Numbered from the stretch's first letter, positions 52,364-60,839 are shown. The stretch is DNA of 64,000 bases from Nocardioides sp. SR21 (GCF_022761125.1 NZ_JAKWJR010000009.1:1-64000); one strand, 5' to 3'. The notes: generated from the letters alone by a model not told the origin. Numbers and translations are program-made.

Positions 52364-53047
52364 TCAGGCGATTCCGACCGTCAGCCACCGGTTGGGGCAG
52401 TCGCCGGCGAGACCGCGCAGCGTGCGCTTCTCGGTGCGGTCGACGCTGAGTCCCCACCGGGTCTTCACCGCCGCCCACTCCGCGACGTACCGGCACACCT
52501 CGAAGTCCGGCAGCCACTCCGCCGGGTCGCGGTCGGACTTCGACTGGTTCTCGTTGTCGGTGACCGCGACGAGCGAGCGCGGGTCACCGAGGTCGTTGGC
52601 ATAGCGCTCGCGGGCGTCGTCGTCCCAGGCGTGGGCACCCGAGTCCCAGGCCTCCTTGAGCGGCACCATGTGGTCGATGTCCACGTCCGAGGACTGCGTC
52701 CAGGTGAGGTGGTCGTAGTAGGAGAACCACCCGCCGGTGGTCACGGTGCAGCCGCCCAGCGGAACCTGCGACTCCGCGACCAGCACCTCCTCGCGGGTTT
52801 CCTGGCAGTCGTCGTCCGCGTCCACCCAGTGCTTGAACTCGTCGCGGTCGTAGCCGGCCGGCTTCTCGGCCGCGACGTCGAGCTGCTTGATCGCCGCGCG
52901 CAGCCGCAGGTGGACGGTCTCGGCGCCGGCTGTCGCCGTTCCGGCCGTCGCGATGCCGACCGTCGCGGTACCAGCGGTCGCGGTGCCGGGGACGAGCGTC
53001 GTGGCCGCGACGAGCAGGGCGACGAGGGCAGGGGTACGGCGGCGCAT
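52364..53047 (-). CDS. secreted HNH nuclease (DUF1524-like)
   Basis: A 227-residue exported protein. The signal peptide (about 1-24) is followed by a short low-complexity stretch of degenerate TAGTA/TVGIA repeats, then a domain with DIDHMVPLKEAWDSGA (the H of the HNH motif after a D), DDDARERYANDLGDPRSLVAVTDNENQSKSDRDP (the N/H part) and WLPDFEVCRYVAEWAAVKTRWGL. This is the pattern of small secreted GmrSD-C-terminal/DUF1524-type HNH endonucleases common in Actinobacteria. ATG 53047 is chosen for the signal peptide. A third predicted extracellular nuclease of the window, after the two in 35-46 kb. Confidence 0.9.
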   Translation of the reverse strand: MRRRTPALVALLVAATTLVPGTATAGTATVGIATAGTATAGAETVHLRLRAAIKQLDVAAEKPAGYDRDEFKHWVDADDDCQETREEVLVAESQVPLGGCTVTTGGWFSYYDHLTWTQSSDVDIDHMVPLKEAWDSGAHAWDDDARERYANDLGDPRSLVAVTDNENQSKSDRDPAEWLPDFEVCRYVAEWAAVKTRWGLSVDRTEKRTLRGLAGDCPNRWLTVGIA

Positions 53048-53083
53048 GCCTCCATCGTCCATGGTGGGTCGGGACTTCTGACG

Positions 53084-53177
53084 GTCGAATCGTGAGTTTC
53101 CGTCCCTTGAATCGGGAGTTTCTGCCGACCGCGTGACCGGAAGTCCCGATTGAACGGACGGAAAGTACCGATTCAAC
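53084..53177. repeat. 94-bp imperfect palindrome with duplicated arms
   Basis: Each arm is about 40 bases and holds two tandem versions, about 22 bp apart, of GAATCGGGAGTTTC. The right arm is the complement of the left with scattered mismatches. It lies four bases past the end of the VOC gene and ends upstream of the HNH nuclease start, so it may terminate the RidA-VOC transcript. Confidence 0.6.
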
Positions 53178-53181
53178 GTGG

Positions 53182-53583
53182 TCAGTCGTCGAGGACCGCG
53201 AACAGGGAGTGGATGTTGCCCTCGGGATCGGCGAAGAACCCGGCGTAGTGGCCCCAGTCGGTCTCGACCGGGGCGGCGACCGGGGTGGCGCCGCGCGACG
53301 CGAGCAGGGCGAAGCGAGCGTCGACCTCGCCCGGGCTGGCGCACTGGAAGTTCAGCTCGAACGCCTGGCCGGTGCGTGGCGACCGGTAGTCGGGGTGGTC
53401 GTGGGTGTTGGGTCCCATGCCCGGGCGGGAGAAGATCGCGAAGCGGATGCCCTCGCCGCCGAACGCGACGTACTGCTCCTCGACGACCTCGGGCACCAGC
53501 CCGACGGCGTCGCGGTAGAACGCGGCGAGCCCGGCGACGTCGTCGGCGAGGACGGTGATGCCCTCGAGGACCGGCTTGCTCAC
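53182..53583 (-). CDS. VOC family protein (glyoxalase fold)
   Basis: The 133-residue protein of the vicinal-oxygen-chelate superfamily has two paired beta-alpha-beta-beta-beta modules. GITVLADDVAGLAAFYRDAVGL opens the first and FELNFQCASPGEVDARFALLASRGATPVAAPVETDWGHYAGFFADPEGNIHSLF forms the second. Such proteins are metal-dependent lyases, dioxygenases or resistance proteins; the substrate is not deducible. The GTG start overlaps the RidA stop (GTGA). Confidence 0.9.
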   Translation of the reverse strand: MSKPVLEGITVLADDVAGLAAFYRDAVGLVPEVVEEQYVAFGGEGIRFAIFSRPGMGPNTHDHPDYRSPRTGQAFELNFQCASPGEVDARFALLASRGATPVAAPVETDWGHYAGFFADPEGNIHSLFAVLDD

Positions 53584-53960
53584 GGGATCACCGCGTCGAG
53601 CTCCATCTCGACCTTCCAGCGCGGGTCGAGGAGCTCCTTGACGACGACCATGGTGCTGGCCGGCTGGACACCCTGGAAGACGTCGCCGTGGACCAGGCCG
53701 ACGGCGTCGGCGTCCGCCGGATCGACGAGGTACTGCCGGGTGCGGATGACGTCGGACACCGACCCGCCGAGCTCCTCGAGCGCGGTCAGCATGATCTCCC
53801 AGCAGCGCCGAGCCTGGGCGGCGGGATCCGGGTCGCAGCTGCCGTCCGGCCACACCGGCGCAGTACCGCTGACGGCGACCGTGTTGCCGACGCGGACCGC
53901 GCGGCTGAAGCCGATGGTGGACTCGAACGGGGAGCCCGACCGGGCTGAGGTGCGCGTCAT
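53580..53960 (-). CDS. RidA/YjgF family protein
   Basis: The 126-residue member of the RidA superfamily has SPFESTIGFSRAVRVGNTVAVSGTAPV at the N-terminus and DVIRTRQYLVDPADADAVGLVHGDVFQGVQPASTMVVVKELLDPRWKVEMELDAVI at the C-terminus. The arginine at RTRQYL and the terminal VEMELDAV are typical. The archetype hydrolyses reactive enamines/imines. First gene of a two-gene unit with the VOC protein; divergent from the ABC exporter by 53 bp. Confidence 0.92.
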   Translation of the reverse strand: MTRTSARSGSPFESTIGFSRAVRVGNTVAVSGTAPVWPDGSCDPDPAAQARRCWEIMLTALEELGGSVSDVIRTRQYLVDPADADAVGLVHGDVFQGVQPASTMVVVKELLDPRWKVEMELDAVIP

Positions 53961-53999
53961 GCGAGGAGCAAACCAGATGAGCCTGTCGGTGGTCCGGCA

Positions 54000-54005
54000 T
54001 AGGGT
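54000..54005 (+). promoter_or_regulatory. -10 hexamer of the ABC exporter operon (leaderless)
   Basis: TAGGGT lies eight bases before GTG 54014. Confidence 0.45.
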
Positions 54006-54013
54006 TCCACCTC

Positions 54014-54955
54014 GTGGACGTTGCTGTGGACCAAGACTCGATGATCTATGCCTCGGGGCTGCGCAAGTCGTTCGGAAGCTTCGAGGCCGTGCGCGGCATC
54101 GACGTCGACGTGCGCCGCGGCGAGGCGTTCGGCTTCCTGGGCCCGAACGGCGCCGGCAAATCGAGCACGATGCGGATGGTCGCGGCGGTCTCGCCGGTGA
54201 CCGACGGCACGCTGCGGATCCTCGGCATGGACCCCGCCACCGACGGCCCGCAGATCCGGGCGCGCATCGGCGTGTGCCCGCAGGAGGACACCCTCGACAC
54301 CGAGATCACGGTGCGCGACAACCTCTTCGTCTACGGCCGCTACTTCGGGCTGCCGCGCAAGGAGGTCAAGGAGCGCGTCGACGAGCTCCTGGAGTTCGTC
54401 CAGCTGACCGAGAAGGCGAACGCCAGTGTCGAGGACCTCTCCGGCGGCATGAAGCGCCGACTGACGATCGCGCGCAGCCTGATCAACCGGCCCGAGGTCC
54501 TGCTGCTCGACGAGCCGACGACCGGCCTCGACCCGCAGGCGCGGCACGTGGTGTGGGACCGGCTGTTCCGGCTCAAGCAGCAGGGCGTGACGCTGGTGCT
54601 CACCACGCACTACATGGACGAGGCCGAGCAGCTGACCGACCGCCTGGTCGTCATGGACAAGGGCGTGATCGTCGCCGAGGGCTCGCCCGCCGCGCTGATC
54701 GCCGAGCACTCCACCCGCGAGGTCGCCGAGCTGCGCTTCGGGGTAGGCGAGAACGAGCAGCACGCCGGCAAGGTCGAGGACCTCGCCGACCGCGTCGAGA
54801 TCCTGCCGGACCGGCTCCTCCTCTACACCAGCGACGGCGAGGAGACCATCGCCAAGGTCCACGAGCGCGGGCTCCAGCCCGCCGCCACGCTGGTACGCCG
54901 CTCCACGCTGGAGGACGTCTTCCTGCGGCTGACCGGCCGGACGCTGGTGGACTGA
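54014..54955 (+). CDS. ABC transporter ATP-binding protein (DrrA-like)
   Basis: The 313-residue ATPase subunit has Walker A GPNGAGKSS (about residues 45-53), signature LSGGMKRRLTIARSL, Walker B VLLLDEPTTGLDPQARH and switch TTHYMDEAEQLTDRL, followed by a C-terminal extension with STLEDVFLRLTGRTL typical of DrrA/NodI-type exporters. The start is GTG; TAGGGT lies eight bases upstream. The stop overlaps the next ATG (TGATG). First gene of a four-gene overlapping operon. The substrate is unknown. Confidence 0.94.
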   Translation: MDVAVDQDSMIYASGLRKSFGSFEAVRGIDVDVRRGEAFGFLGPNGAGKSSTMRMVAAVSPVTDGTLRILGMDPATDGPQIRARIGVCPQEDTLDTEITVRDNLFVYGRYFGLPRKEVKERVDELLEFVQLTEKANASVEDLSGGMKRRLTIARSLINRPEVLLLDEPTTGLDPQARHVVWDRLFRLKQQGVTLVLTTHYMDEAEQLTDRLVVMDKGVIVAEGSPAALIAEHSTREVAELRFGVGENEQHAGKVEDLADRVEILPDRLLLYTSDGEETIAKVHERGLQPAATLVRRSTLEDVFLRLTGRTLVD

Positions 54956-55776
54956 TGGATCTCGACAAGCTCGATCACCGGGCGACCGCGCCCGCCAACC
55001 CCTTCGCCGGCGCCACCCGGCTGGTCGACTACTGGGCGACCGTCTACCGCCGCACCTGGAAGGGCTCGGCGATCTCCTCGTTCGTCACGCCGCTCTTCTA
55101 CGTGCTCGCGATGGGCGTGCTGCTCGGCGACTACGTCACCGACGACCCGGCGCAGCTCGAAGGGGCGTCGTCGTACCTCGTCTTCATCGCGCCCGGGCTG
55201 CTCGCCGCGCAGGCGATGCAGACGGTCTTCGGCGAGGTGACCTACCCGGTCATGGGCATGATCAAGTGGCAGAAGACCTACTTCGGGATGACCGCCACGC
55301 CCCTCAGCGTGCGCGAGGTGATCCTCGGCCACCTCGGCTTCGTGCTGTTCCGCGTCGGCCTGACGTGCGGGGTCTTCACGCTCGTGATGGCGCCGTTCGG
55401 CGTCTTCTCGACCGTGTGGGGCGCGGTGCTCGCGTTCCTCGTGCAGTTCCTCGTCGCCCTGGCGTTCGCGACCCCGATCTACGCGTTCTCGGCCGGGCTC
55501 AAGGACGAGTCGCCGTTCTCGCTGGTGTTCCGGCTCGGGATGATCCCGCTGTTCCTGTTCTCCGGGGCGTTCTTCCCGATCGAGAACCTCGACCGCCCGA
55601 TGGAGGTGTTCGCGAAGGTCACCCCGCTCTGGCACGGCGTCGACCTGACCCGGATGCTCACCCTCGACACGGTCGACCTGACCACCGCCCTCGTGCACGT
55701 GGCCTACCTCGCCGCGCTCGCGATCGCCGGCTGGTTCTGGGCCGTACGTCGCCTCACGAAGCGGATGTCCTCATGA
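54955..55776 (+). CDS. ABC-2 type permease (first of a pair)
   Basis: The 273-residue membrane protein has about six hydrophobic segments (about residues 42-62, 72-100, 118-145, 150-175, 185-205 and 240-262) and the family stretch FRLGMIPLFLFSGAFFPIENL with RMLTLDTVDL. It resembles NodJ/DrrB-type export permeases. Its overlap with the ATPase and with a second permease (ATGA) suggests a heterodimeric permease with a shared ATPase. Confidence 0.92.
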   Translation: MDLDKLDHRATAPANPFAGATRLVDYWATVYRRTWKGSAISSFVTPLFYVLAMGVLLGDYVTDDPAQLEGASSYLVFIAPGLLAAQAMQTVFGEVTYPVMGMIKWQKTYFGMTATPLSVREVILGHLGFVLFRVGLTCGVFTLVMAPFGVFSTVWGAVLAFLVQFLVALAFATPIYAFSAGLKDESPFSLVFRLGMIPLFLFSGAFFPIENLDRPMEVFAKVTPLWHGVDLTRMLTLDTVDLTTALVHVAYLAALAIAGWFWAVRRLTKRMSS

Positions 55777-56585
55777 GCGTCGTCGCCACCTCCGCCACCC
55801 GCGCCGCCGCGCGCCCGCTCGCCGCCGGCGAGGCCACCGGGCTGCTCGTCTACCGCAACTACCTGGCCTACCGCCGCGCCTGGTACATCTTCGCCTCCGG
55901 CTTCCTGGAGCCGGTCTTCTACCTGTTCTCGATCGGCGTCGGCGTCGGCTCGCTGGTGACCGGCTTCGAGTTCAACGGCGAGCAGATCCCGTACGCCGAG
56001 TTCGTCGCGCCGGGCATGCTCGCCGCATCGGCGATGAACGGCTCGGTGCTCGACAGCACCTTCAACTTCTTCTTCAAGCTGAAGTACAACAAGCTGTTCG
56101 ACCAGATGCTGGCCACCCCGCTGACCACGATGGACATCGCGCGCGGTGAGCTCACCTGGTCGCTGCTGCGCGGTGGCATCTACTCCGCGGGCTTCCTCGT
56201 CGTGATGGTCGCGATGGGCCTGGTGTCGTCGTGGTGGGCGGTCCTCGCCGTACCCGCCTCGCTGCTGATCGGGCTCGGCTTCGGCGCGCTCGGCATGGCG
56301 CTGACGACGTACATGCGCAGCTGGCAGGACTTCGAGTGGGTGACGCTCGCGCTGATGCCGCTGTTCCTGTTCTCGGCGACGTTCTTCCCGATCGATGCGC
56401 TGCCGGCGGTCGCGCGCTGGGTCGTCGAGGTGACCCCGCTCTACCGTGGCGTCGTGCTGTGCCGCGAGCTCACGACCGGGACGGTCTCGTGGGCGTCGCT
56501 GGTTTCGGTCGTCTACCTGGTCGTGATGGGTGTCGTCGGCCTGCTCATCGCCCGCCGCCGCCTCGACAAGCTGCTGCTGCCATGA
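55773..56585 (+). CDS. ABC-2 type permease (second of a pair)
   Basis: The 270-residue membrane protein is homologous in layout to the preceding permease: YRRAWYIFASGFLEPVFYLFSIGVGVGSLV at the N-terminus and LALMPLFLFSATFFPIDALPAVARW near the C-terminus, the same gate-region pattern as its neighbour's FLFSGAFFPIENL. It is translationally coupled on both sides (ATGA overlaps). Together with 54014 and 54955 it forms a complete exporter. Confidence 0.92.
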   Translation: MSVVATSATRAAARPLAAGEATGLLVYRNYLAYRRAWYIFASGFLEPVFYLFSIGVGVGSLVTGFEFNGEQIPYAEFVAPGMLAASAMNGSVLDSTFNFFFKLKYNKLFDQMLATPLTTMDIARGELTWSLLRGGIYSAGFLVVMVAMGLVSSWWAVLAVPASLLIGLGFGALGMALTTYMRSWQDFEWVTLALMPLFLFSATFFPIDALPAVARWVVEVTPLYRGVVLCRELTTGTVSWASLVSVVYLVVMGVVGLLIARRRLDKLLLP

Positions 56586-56941
56586 GCAGCCACCGCATGC
56601 CCCGGGGCAACCCCGTCATCCGCGTGCTGCTCACGCTCCTGTTCGTCCGCCCGCGCATCGACGTCACCCGCGCGGTCCTGGTCGTCTCGCTCGGCTGGTC
56701 CTTCCGGGTCGCGGTCCCGCGCGGCGCGATCCAGGCCGTCGACTCGGTCCCGTGGCGCCGCCACAGCATCGGCGCGCACGGCTGGCGCGGCCGGTGGCTG
56801 GTCAACAACGCATCCGGCCCGCTGGTCCGGATCAGGATCGAGCCGACGACGCGGGGGCGGGTCCTCGGCTACCCGATCAGGGTCCGCGAGCTGACGCTCA
56901 GCGTCGACGACGTGGCCGCGTTCCTGACCGACCTGCGCTGA
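56582..56941 (+). CDS. small conserved protein of the exporter operon
   Basis: The 119-residue basic protein overlaps the second permease gene by four bases. It has one moderately hydrophobic segment (VLLTLLFVRPRIDVTRAVLVVSLGWSFRVAVPRGAI) and a strand-rich remainder with HSIGAHGWRGRWLVNNASGPLVRIRIEPTTRGRVLGYPIRVRELTLSVDD, which resembles a small PH-like fold found in membrane-associated proteins. I do not recognise a named family. Function unknown; coupling suggests co-expression with the exporter. Confidence 0.75.
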   Translation: MSSHRMPRGNPVIRVLLTLLFVRPRIDVTRAVLVVSLGWSFRVAVPRGAIQAVDSVPWRRHSIGAHGWRGRWLVNNASGPLVRIRIEPTTRGRVLGYPIRVRELTLSVDDVAAFLTDLR

Positions 56942-56951
56942 CCCCGCTGAC

Positions 56952-57356
56952 ATGGGCTGGGACGTCCTCGTCGCGGCCGCGGTCGGGCTGCTCGTGCTGT
57001 GGCTGCTGCTCGTCGTCGCGCTGTACGTCGGTGCGCGCCGCACCGGCCGCCGGATGTCGCTGCGCGACGCGGTCCGCCTGGTGCCGGACGTTGTCCGGCT
57101 GCTGCGCCGGGTCGCGGCCGACCCCGCCGTACCCCGCCGGATCCGCGTCGGCCTCTGGCTCCTGCTCGCGTACGTCGTGCTCCCGATCGACGTCGTCCCG
57201 GACTTCATCCCGGTCATCGGGCTGGCCGACGAGGTGGTCGTCATCGCGTTCGCGTTGCGCTACCTCGCGCGCCGCCTCGGCCCCGAGACCCTGGAGCGGC
57301 ACTGGCCCGGCACACCCGACGGGCTCGCCGCCGTGCGACGCCTCACCGGCGTGTAG
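56952..57356 (+). CDS. YkvA/DUF1232 family membrane protein
   Basis: The 134-residue protein has an N-terminal membrane helix (about 4-27) and the DUF1232 signature LLAYVVLPIDVVPDFIPVIGLADEVVVIAFALRYLA (residues about 73-108), which is itself amphipathic to hydrophobic. The family is widespread and its function is not established. It starts 11 bp after the preceding gene and is probably the last of the exporter operon. Confidence 0.88.
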   Translation: MGWDVLVAAAVGLLVLWLLLVVALYVGARRTGRRMSLRDAVRLVPDVVRLLRRVAADPAVPRRIRVGLWLLLAYVVLPIDVVPDFIPVIGLADEVVVIAFALRYLARRLGPETLERHWPGTPDGLAAVRRLTGV

Positions 57357-57418
57357 GCGTGGCGCCATCTCGACGCAGGCTGGCGAGAACTCGCGCGCGA
57401 CCGTCCGGGACCGGCTGA

Positions 57419-57424
57419 CAGGAT
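57419..57424 (+). promoter_or_regulatory. -10 hexamer of the methyltransferase operon (leaderless)
   Basis: CAGGAT lies six bases before ATG 57431. Confidence 0.45.
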
Positions 57425-57430
57425 GACGCC

Positions 57431-58582
57431 ATGACCAGCGAGACCGCGATCGTTCCTGACGACAAGGACTGGACCTGGGTCCTGAGCGAGCCCTGCCCGG
57501 AGTGCGGGTTCGAGGCCACGACGGTCACGCGGGACGGCATCGCCACGGTCGTGCGTGAGAACGCCCGGACCTGGCAGGCGGTCCTCACCCTCGGCGACGC
57601 CGCGGTCCGGCCGGACCCGGCGACCTGGTCGACCCTCGAGTACGCCTGCCACGTGCGCGACGTCAACCGGATCTTCGACCTCCGGGTCGGGCTGATGCTC
57701 GACGAGGACGACCCGACGTTCGTGAACTGGGACCAGGACGAGACCGCGATCGCCGAGAAGTACGGCGAGCAGGACCCCGCGACCGTGTCGGCCGAGCTGC
57801 TCGCGGCCGCGGAGTCGGTCGCCGCGCGCTACGAGGCGGTGCCCGGTGACGCCTGGGAGCGCCGCGGCTTCCGCAGCAACGGCAGCGAGTTCACCGTCGA
57901 CAGCATCGGGCGCTACCACCTCCACGACCTCGTCCACCACGCCTGGGACGTCCGCGCCGCCGTCGCCCGTGCCACGGTGGCGGCGTACGACGCCCATGCC
58001 GCGGCGTACTCGGACGGTGTCCGCGCCGGTGACTTCCCCGACGACGACCTGCCGGGCGCGTTCGCCGAGCGGGTCGGCGCGGGCGCGCGGGTGCTCGAGA
58101 TCGGCAGTGGCTCCGGCCGCGACGCGGAGCGCCTCGAGGCCGCCGGCGTGGACGTGCGTCGCACCGACATCACCCCGGCCTTCGTCGAAGGGCTCCGCGA
58201 GCGCGGCCACGCCGCCGACGTGCTGGACCCGCTGAGCGACGACCTCGACGACCCGGCCCGCCCGGGCACGCCGTACGACGGCGTCTGGGCCAGTGCCAGC
58301 CTGCTGCACGTGGCGCGCACCGACCTGCCCGTCGTCCTGGCGCGGCTCGCGGAGGCGACCCGGGCCGGGGGAGCACTCGGCCTGTGGCTGAAGGAGGGCG
58401 ACGGCGAGGGCTGGTCCACGCACGGCTTCGTCGGGGCGCCGCGGCACTTCGTCTACTGGCGCGAGCAGCCGCTGCGCGAGGCGCTCGACGCCGCCGGGTG
58501 GGAGGTCGTCGAGGTGCAGCACAAGCAGGGCACCCGTCCCGCGGGCCAGCCCTGGCTCGACGTGTCGGCGGTACGCCGGTGA
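57431..58582 (+). CDS. DinB-like domain fused to SAM methyltransferase
   Basis: The 383-residue protein has two domains. Residues about 10-180 form a DinB/mycothiol-dependent isomerase-like four-helix bundle, with a CPECG motif near residue 20 and metal-ligand-type histidines in YACHVRD and YHLHDLVHHAWDV. Residues about 185-383 form a class I methyltransferase with the SAM-binding VLEIGSGSGRDAERLEAAG, the acidic RRTDITPAF and WASASLLHVAR. The DinB domain could bind a thiol cofactor or metal; the substrate is unknown. First gene of a four-gene unit in which every junction overlaps by four bases. Confidence 0.87.
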   Translation: MTSETAIVPDDKDWTWVLSEPCPECGFEATTVTRDGIATVVRENARTWQAVLTLGDAAVRPDPATWSTLEYACHVRDVNRIFDLRVGLMLDEDDPTFVNWDQDETAIAEKYGEQDPATVSAELLAAAESVAARYEAVPGDAWERRGFRSNGSEFTVDSIGRYHLHDLVHHAWDVRAAVARATVAAYDAHAAAYSDGVRAGDFPDDDLPGAFAERVGAGARVLEIGSGSGRDAERLEAAGVDVRRTDITPAFVEGLRERGHAADVLDPLSDDLDDPARPGTPYDGVWASASLLHVARTDLPVVLARLAEATRAGGALGLWLKEGDGEGWSTHGFVGAPRHFVYWREQPLREALDAAGWEVVEVQHKQGTRPAGQPWLDVSAVRR

Positions 58583-58773
58583 AGCACACGGAGTTCTGGA
58601 TCCGGATGGACGACGCGCTCGGCGCCTCCTACGCCCGGTCGTGGGCGAGCATGTTCGTGCTCGCCGACCTCGGCGGCCGGACCGTCGACGAGGCGCTGGC
58701 GGCCGGCGTGTCCCCGAAGGAGGTGTGGGCCTCCGTATGGCGAGCACTCGGCCTTCCTCCGAACAAGCGGTGA
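58579..58773 (+). CDS. DUF3046 family protein
   Basis: A 64-residue small acidic protein beginning MKHTEFWIRMDDALGASYARSWASMFVLADLGGRTVDEALAAGVSPKEVWASVWRALGLP, which matches DUF3046, a family found next to recA in many Actinobacteria. GTG start overlapping the methyltransferase stop. Function unknown. Its own stop overlaps the GTG of the MFS gene. Confidence 0.9.
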   Translation: MKHTEFWIRMDDALGASYARSWASMFVLADLGGRTVDEALAAGVSPKEVWASVWRALGLPPNKR

Positions 58774-60005
58774 GCCTGGCGGCGGTCCAGCGCCGGACCG
58801 TCCGCACCCTCGTCATCGCGCAGGCGGTCGGCGCCGTCGGCATCACGATCGGGATCGCGACCGCGTCGCTGCTGGCGCGCGACATCTCCGGCTCCGAGAG
58901 CCAGGCGGGGCTGGCCCAGACGTTCCAGGTCCTCGGCGCCGCGATCGCGGCGTACCTCCTGGCGCGCGTGATGAACGCCCGCGGCCGCCGGATCGGCCTC
59001 GTCGCCGGGTACCTCCTCGGCGCCTCCGGTGCCGTCCTCGCGGTGCTCGCCGGGGTGTGGGAGTCGATGGCGGTGCTGCTGCTCGGCGCCGTGCTCCTCG
59101 GCGCGACCACCGCCGCCAACAGCAGCGCGCGGTACGCCGCCACCGACCTCGCCGAGGACGAGCACAAGGGCCGGGCGCTGTCGACGGTCGTGTGGGCCAC
59201 GACCATCGGCGCGGTGCTCGGCCCCAACCTCACCGGGCCGGCCGGCGCGCTCGCCGACGCGCTCGGGATCCCCGAGCTCACCGGGCCGTTCGCGCTCGGC
59301 AGCATCGGCATGGTCGCCGCGGCGATCGTGATCGGCGTGCTCCTGCGGCCCGACCCGCTGCTGCTCGCGCGCGAGGCGGCGGGCGTCGTACCGGAACCGC
59401 CGCACGGGACCGCCTGGGGCCGCGCCGTCGCCGCCGCCAAGGAGCGGCCGGTGCTGGCGTTCGCCGTGCTCGGCATGGCCTGCGCGCACGCCGCGATGGT
59501 CGGGATCATGGTGATGACGCCGCTGCACATGGAGCACGGGCACGCGGAGCTGCGCGTCATCGGGTTCGTGATCAGCCTGCACGTGCTGGGCATGTTCGCG
59601 TTCTCGCCGCTGGTCGGCATCCTCGCGGACCGCACCAGCCGCGCCGCCGTGCTCGTCGAGGGCGCCGCGATCCTGCTCGCGGCGATGGTGCTGTGCGCGC
59701 TCGCGCCGGCGGGCACGTCGTGGGAGATCTTCGCCGGGCTGTTCCTGCTCGGGCTCGGCTGGTCGTTCGCGACCGTCGCCGCCTCCACCCTGATCGCCCA
59801 GCACGCGCCGCTCGAGTCGCGCACCGACGTCCAGGGCGCGGCCGACCTCGTCATGGGCCTGACCGCGGCCGGCGCCGGCGGCCTGGCGGGCGTCGTGGTC
59901 GGCGCCTGGGGCTACCCGGAGCTCGCGATCTGCGCGACCGGCCTGGTCGCCCTCGTCGCGATCGCGGGGTTCGGCGCCCGCGCGACTGGCAGGGTGGCCG
60001 CATGA
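58770..60005 (+). CDS. MFS transporter
   Basis: The 411-residue major-facilitator protein has about 12 hydrophobic segments; the cytoplasmic loop 2-3 motif region reads [19 protein letters not shown], the central loop carries the long LLREP-type linker and the second half has [21 protein letters not shown] 58770 is chosen because it overlaps the DUF3046 stop by GTGA, as do its neighbours; ATG 58737, in frame and upstream, would add 11 residues. The substrate is unknown; its coupling to the phosphorylase gene raises nucleoside or methylthio-nucleoside transport as a possibility only. Confidence 0.88.
   Translation: MSLAAVQRRTVRTLVIAQAVGAVGITIGIATASLLARDISGSESQAGLAQTFQVLGAAIAAYLLARVMNARGRRIGLVAGYLLGASGAVLAVLAGVWESMAVLLLGAVLLGATTAANSSARYAATDLAEDEHKGRALSTVVWATTIGAVLGPNLTGPAGALADALGIPELTGPFALGSIGMVAAAIVIGVLLRPDPLLLAREAAGVVPEPPHGTAWGRAVAAAKERPVLAFAVLGMACAHAAMVGIMVMTPLHMEHGHAELRVIGFVISLHVLGMFAFSPLVGILADRTSRAAVLVEGAAILLAAMVLCALAPAGTSWEIFAGLFLLGLGWSFATVAASTLIAQHAPLESRTDVQGAADLVMGLTAAGAGGLAGVVVGAWGYPELAICATGLVALVAIAGFGARATGRVAA
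59990..59995 (+). promoter_or_regulatory. -10 hexamer inside the MFS gene, before the phosphorylase
   Basis: CAGGGT lies six bases before ATG 60002. It would allow separate leaderless transcription of the phosphorylase gene in addition to the operon transcript. Confidence 0.35.
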
Positions 60006-60802
60006 CGATCGCAGACGTCGCCGTCATCGGCGGCTCGGGCTTCTACACGTTCATCGAGGACCCCGAGGAGCACGTCGTCGAGACGCCGTACGGCGCTCCC
60101 TCCGCGCCGATCTCCGTCGGCGTCGTGGCCGGCCGCCGGGTGGCGTTCCTCCCGCGGCACGGCCCGCACCACGAGCACCCGCCGCACGCGATCCCGTACC
60201 GCGCCAACCTCTGGGCGCTGCGCTCGCTCGGCGTCCGCCAGGTGCTCGCGCCGTGCGCGGTCGGCGGGCTGAGCGAGACCGTCGCCCCCGGGGACGTCGT
60301 GGTGCCCGACCAGCTCGTCGACCGCACGTTCCGGCGGATCCCGTCGTACGTCGAGAGCGGCGCGGTGCACCTGCCGTTCGCCGACCCCTACTGCCCCGGT
60401 GTCTCCGGCGCCGTGCTCGCCGCCGATCCGGAGGTGAGGTCCGGGGGAGCGATGGTCGTGATCGAGGGACCGCGGTTCTCCACCCGTGCCGAGTCGAGGG
60501 CGTACGCCGAGTCCGGGTGGCGGCTGATCAACATGACCGGGGCTCCCGAGGCGGCGCTCGCCCGCGAGATGCGGATGTGCTACGCGGCGATCGCCCTGGT
60601 CACCGACATGGACGCGGGCGCGGAGTCCGGCCACGGGGTCGGCCAGGAGGAGGTCTTCGCGCGGTTCCGGGCGAACCTCGACCGGCTCACCGGGCTGCTG
60701 TCGACCGCCGTGGCCGGCCTGCCGGACCCCACCGGCTGCACCTGCTCGAGCTGGGCGGACGGCATCGATCTGACCTACTCGATCCCGGGCGACACGCCCT
60801 GA
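60002..60802 (+). CDS. MTAP-family purine nucleoside phosphorylase
   Basis: The 266-residue PNP/MTAP-family enzyme cleaves a purine (methylthio)nucleoside with phosphate. It has GGSGFY at residues 10-15, the phosphate-binding [35 protein letters not shown] and [35 protein letters not shown]. The NMTGxPEA form of the specificity loop is seen in 5'-methylthioinosine-type and broad PNPs, so strict MTA specificity is not assured. The start ATG overlaps the MFS stop (ATGA). Confidence 0.92.
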   Translation: MTIADVAVIGGSGFYTFIEDPEEHVVETPYGAPSAPISVGVVAGRRVAFLPRHGPHHEHPPHAIPYRANLWALRSLGVRQVLAPCAVGGLSETVAPGDVVVPDQLVDRTFRRIPSYVESGAVHLPFADPYCPGVSGAVLAADPEVRSGGAMVVIEGPRFSTRAESRAYAESGWRLINMTGAPEAALAREMRMCYAAIALVTDMDAGAESGHGVGQEEVFARFRANLDRLTGLLSTAVAGLPDPTGCTCSSWADGIDLTYSIPGDTP

Positions 60803-60810
60803 CATCTTCC

Positions 60811-60824
60811 CGAACATCTGTTCG
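60811..60824. promoter_or_regulatory. LexA (SOS) box of recA
   Basis: CGAACATCTGTTCG matches the actinobacterial/Gram-positive SOS box CGAAC-N4-GTTCG exactly in both arms. It lies ten bases upstream of TAGGTT (60834-60839), a likely -10. Confidence 0.9.
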
Positions 60825-60833
60825 ATCGTGGGC

Positions 60834-60839
60834 TAGGTT
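60834..60839 (+). promoter_or_regulatory. likely -10 of recA
   Basis: TAGGTT lies just downstream of the LexA box, leaving a leader of about 120 bases before ATG 60967. No other signal was seen in that leader. Confidence 0.45.
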
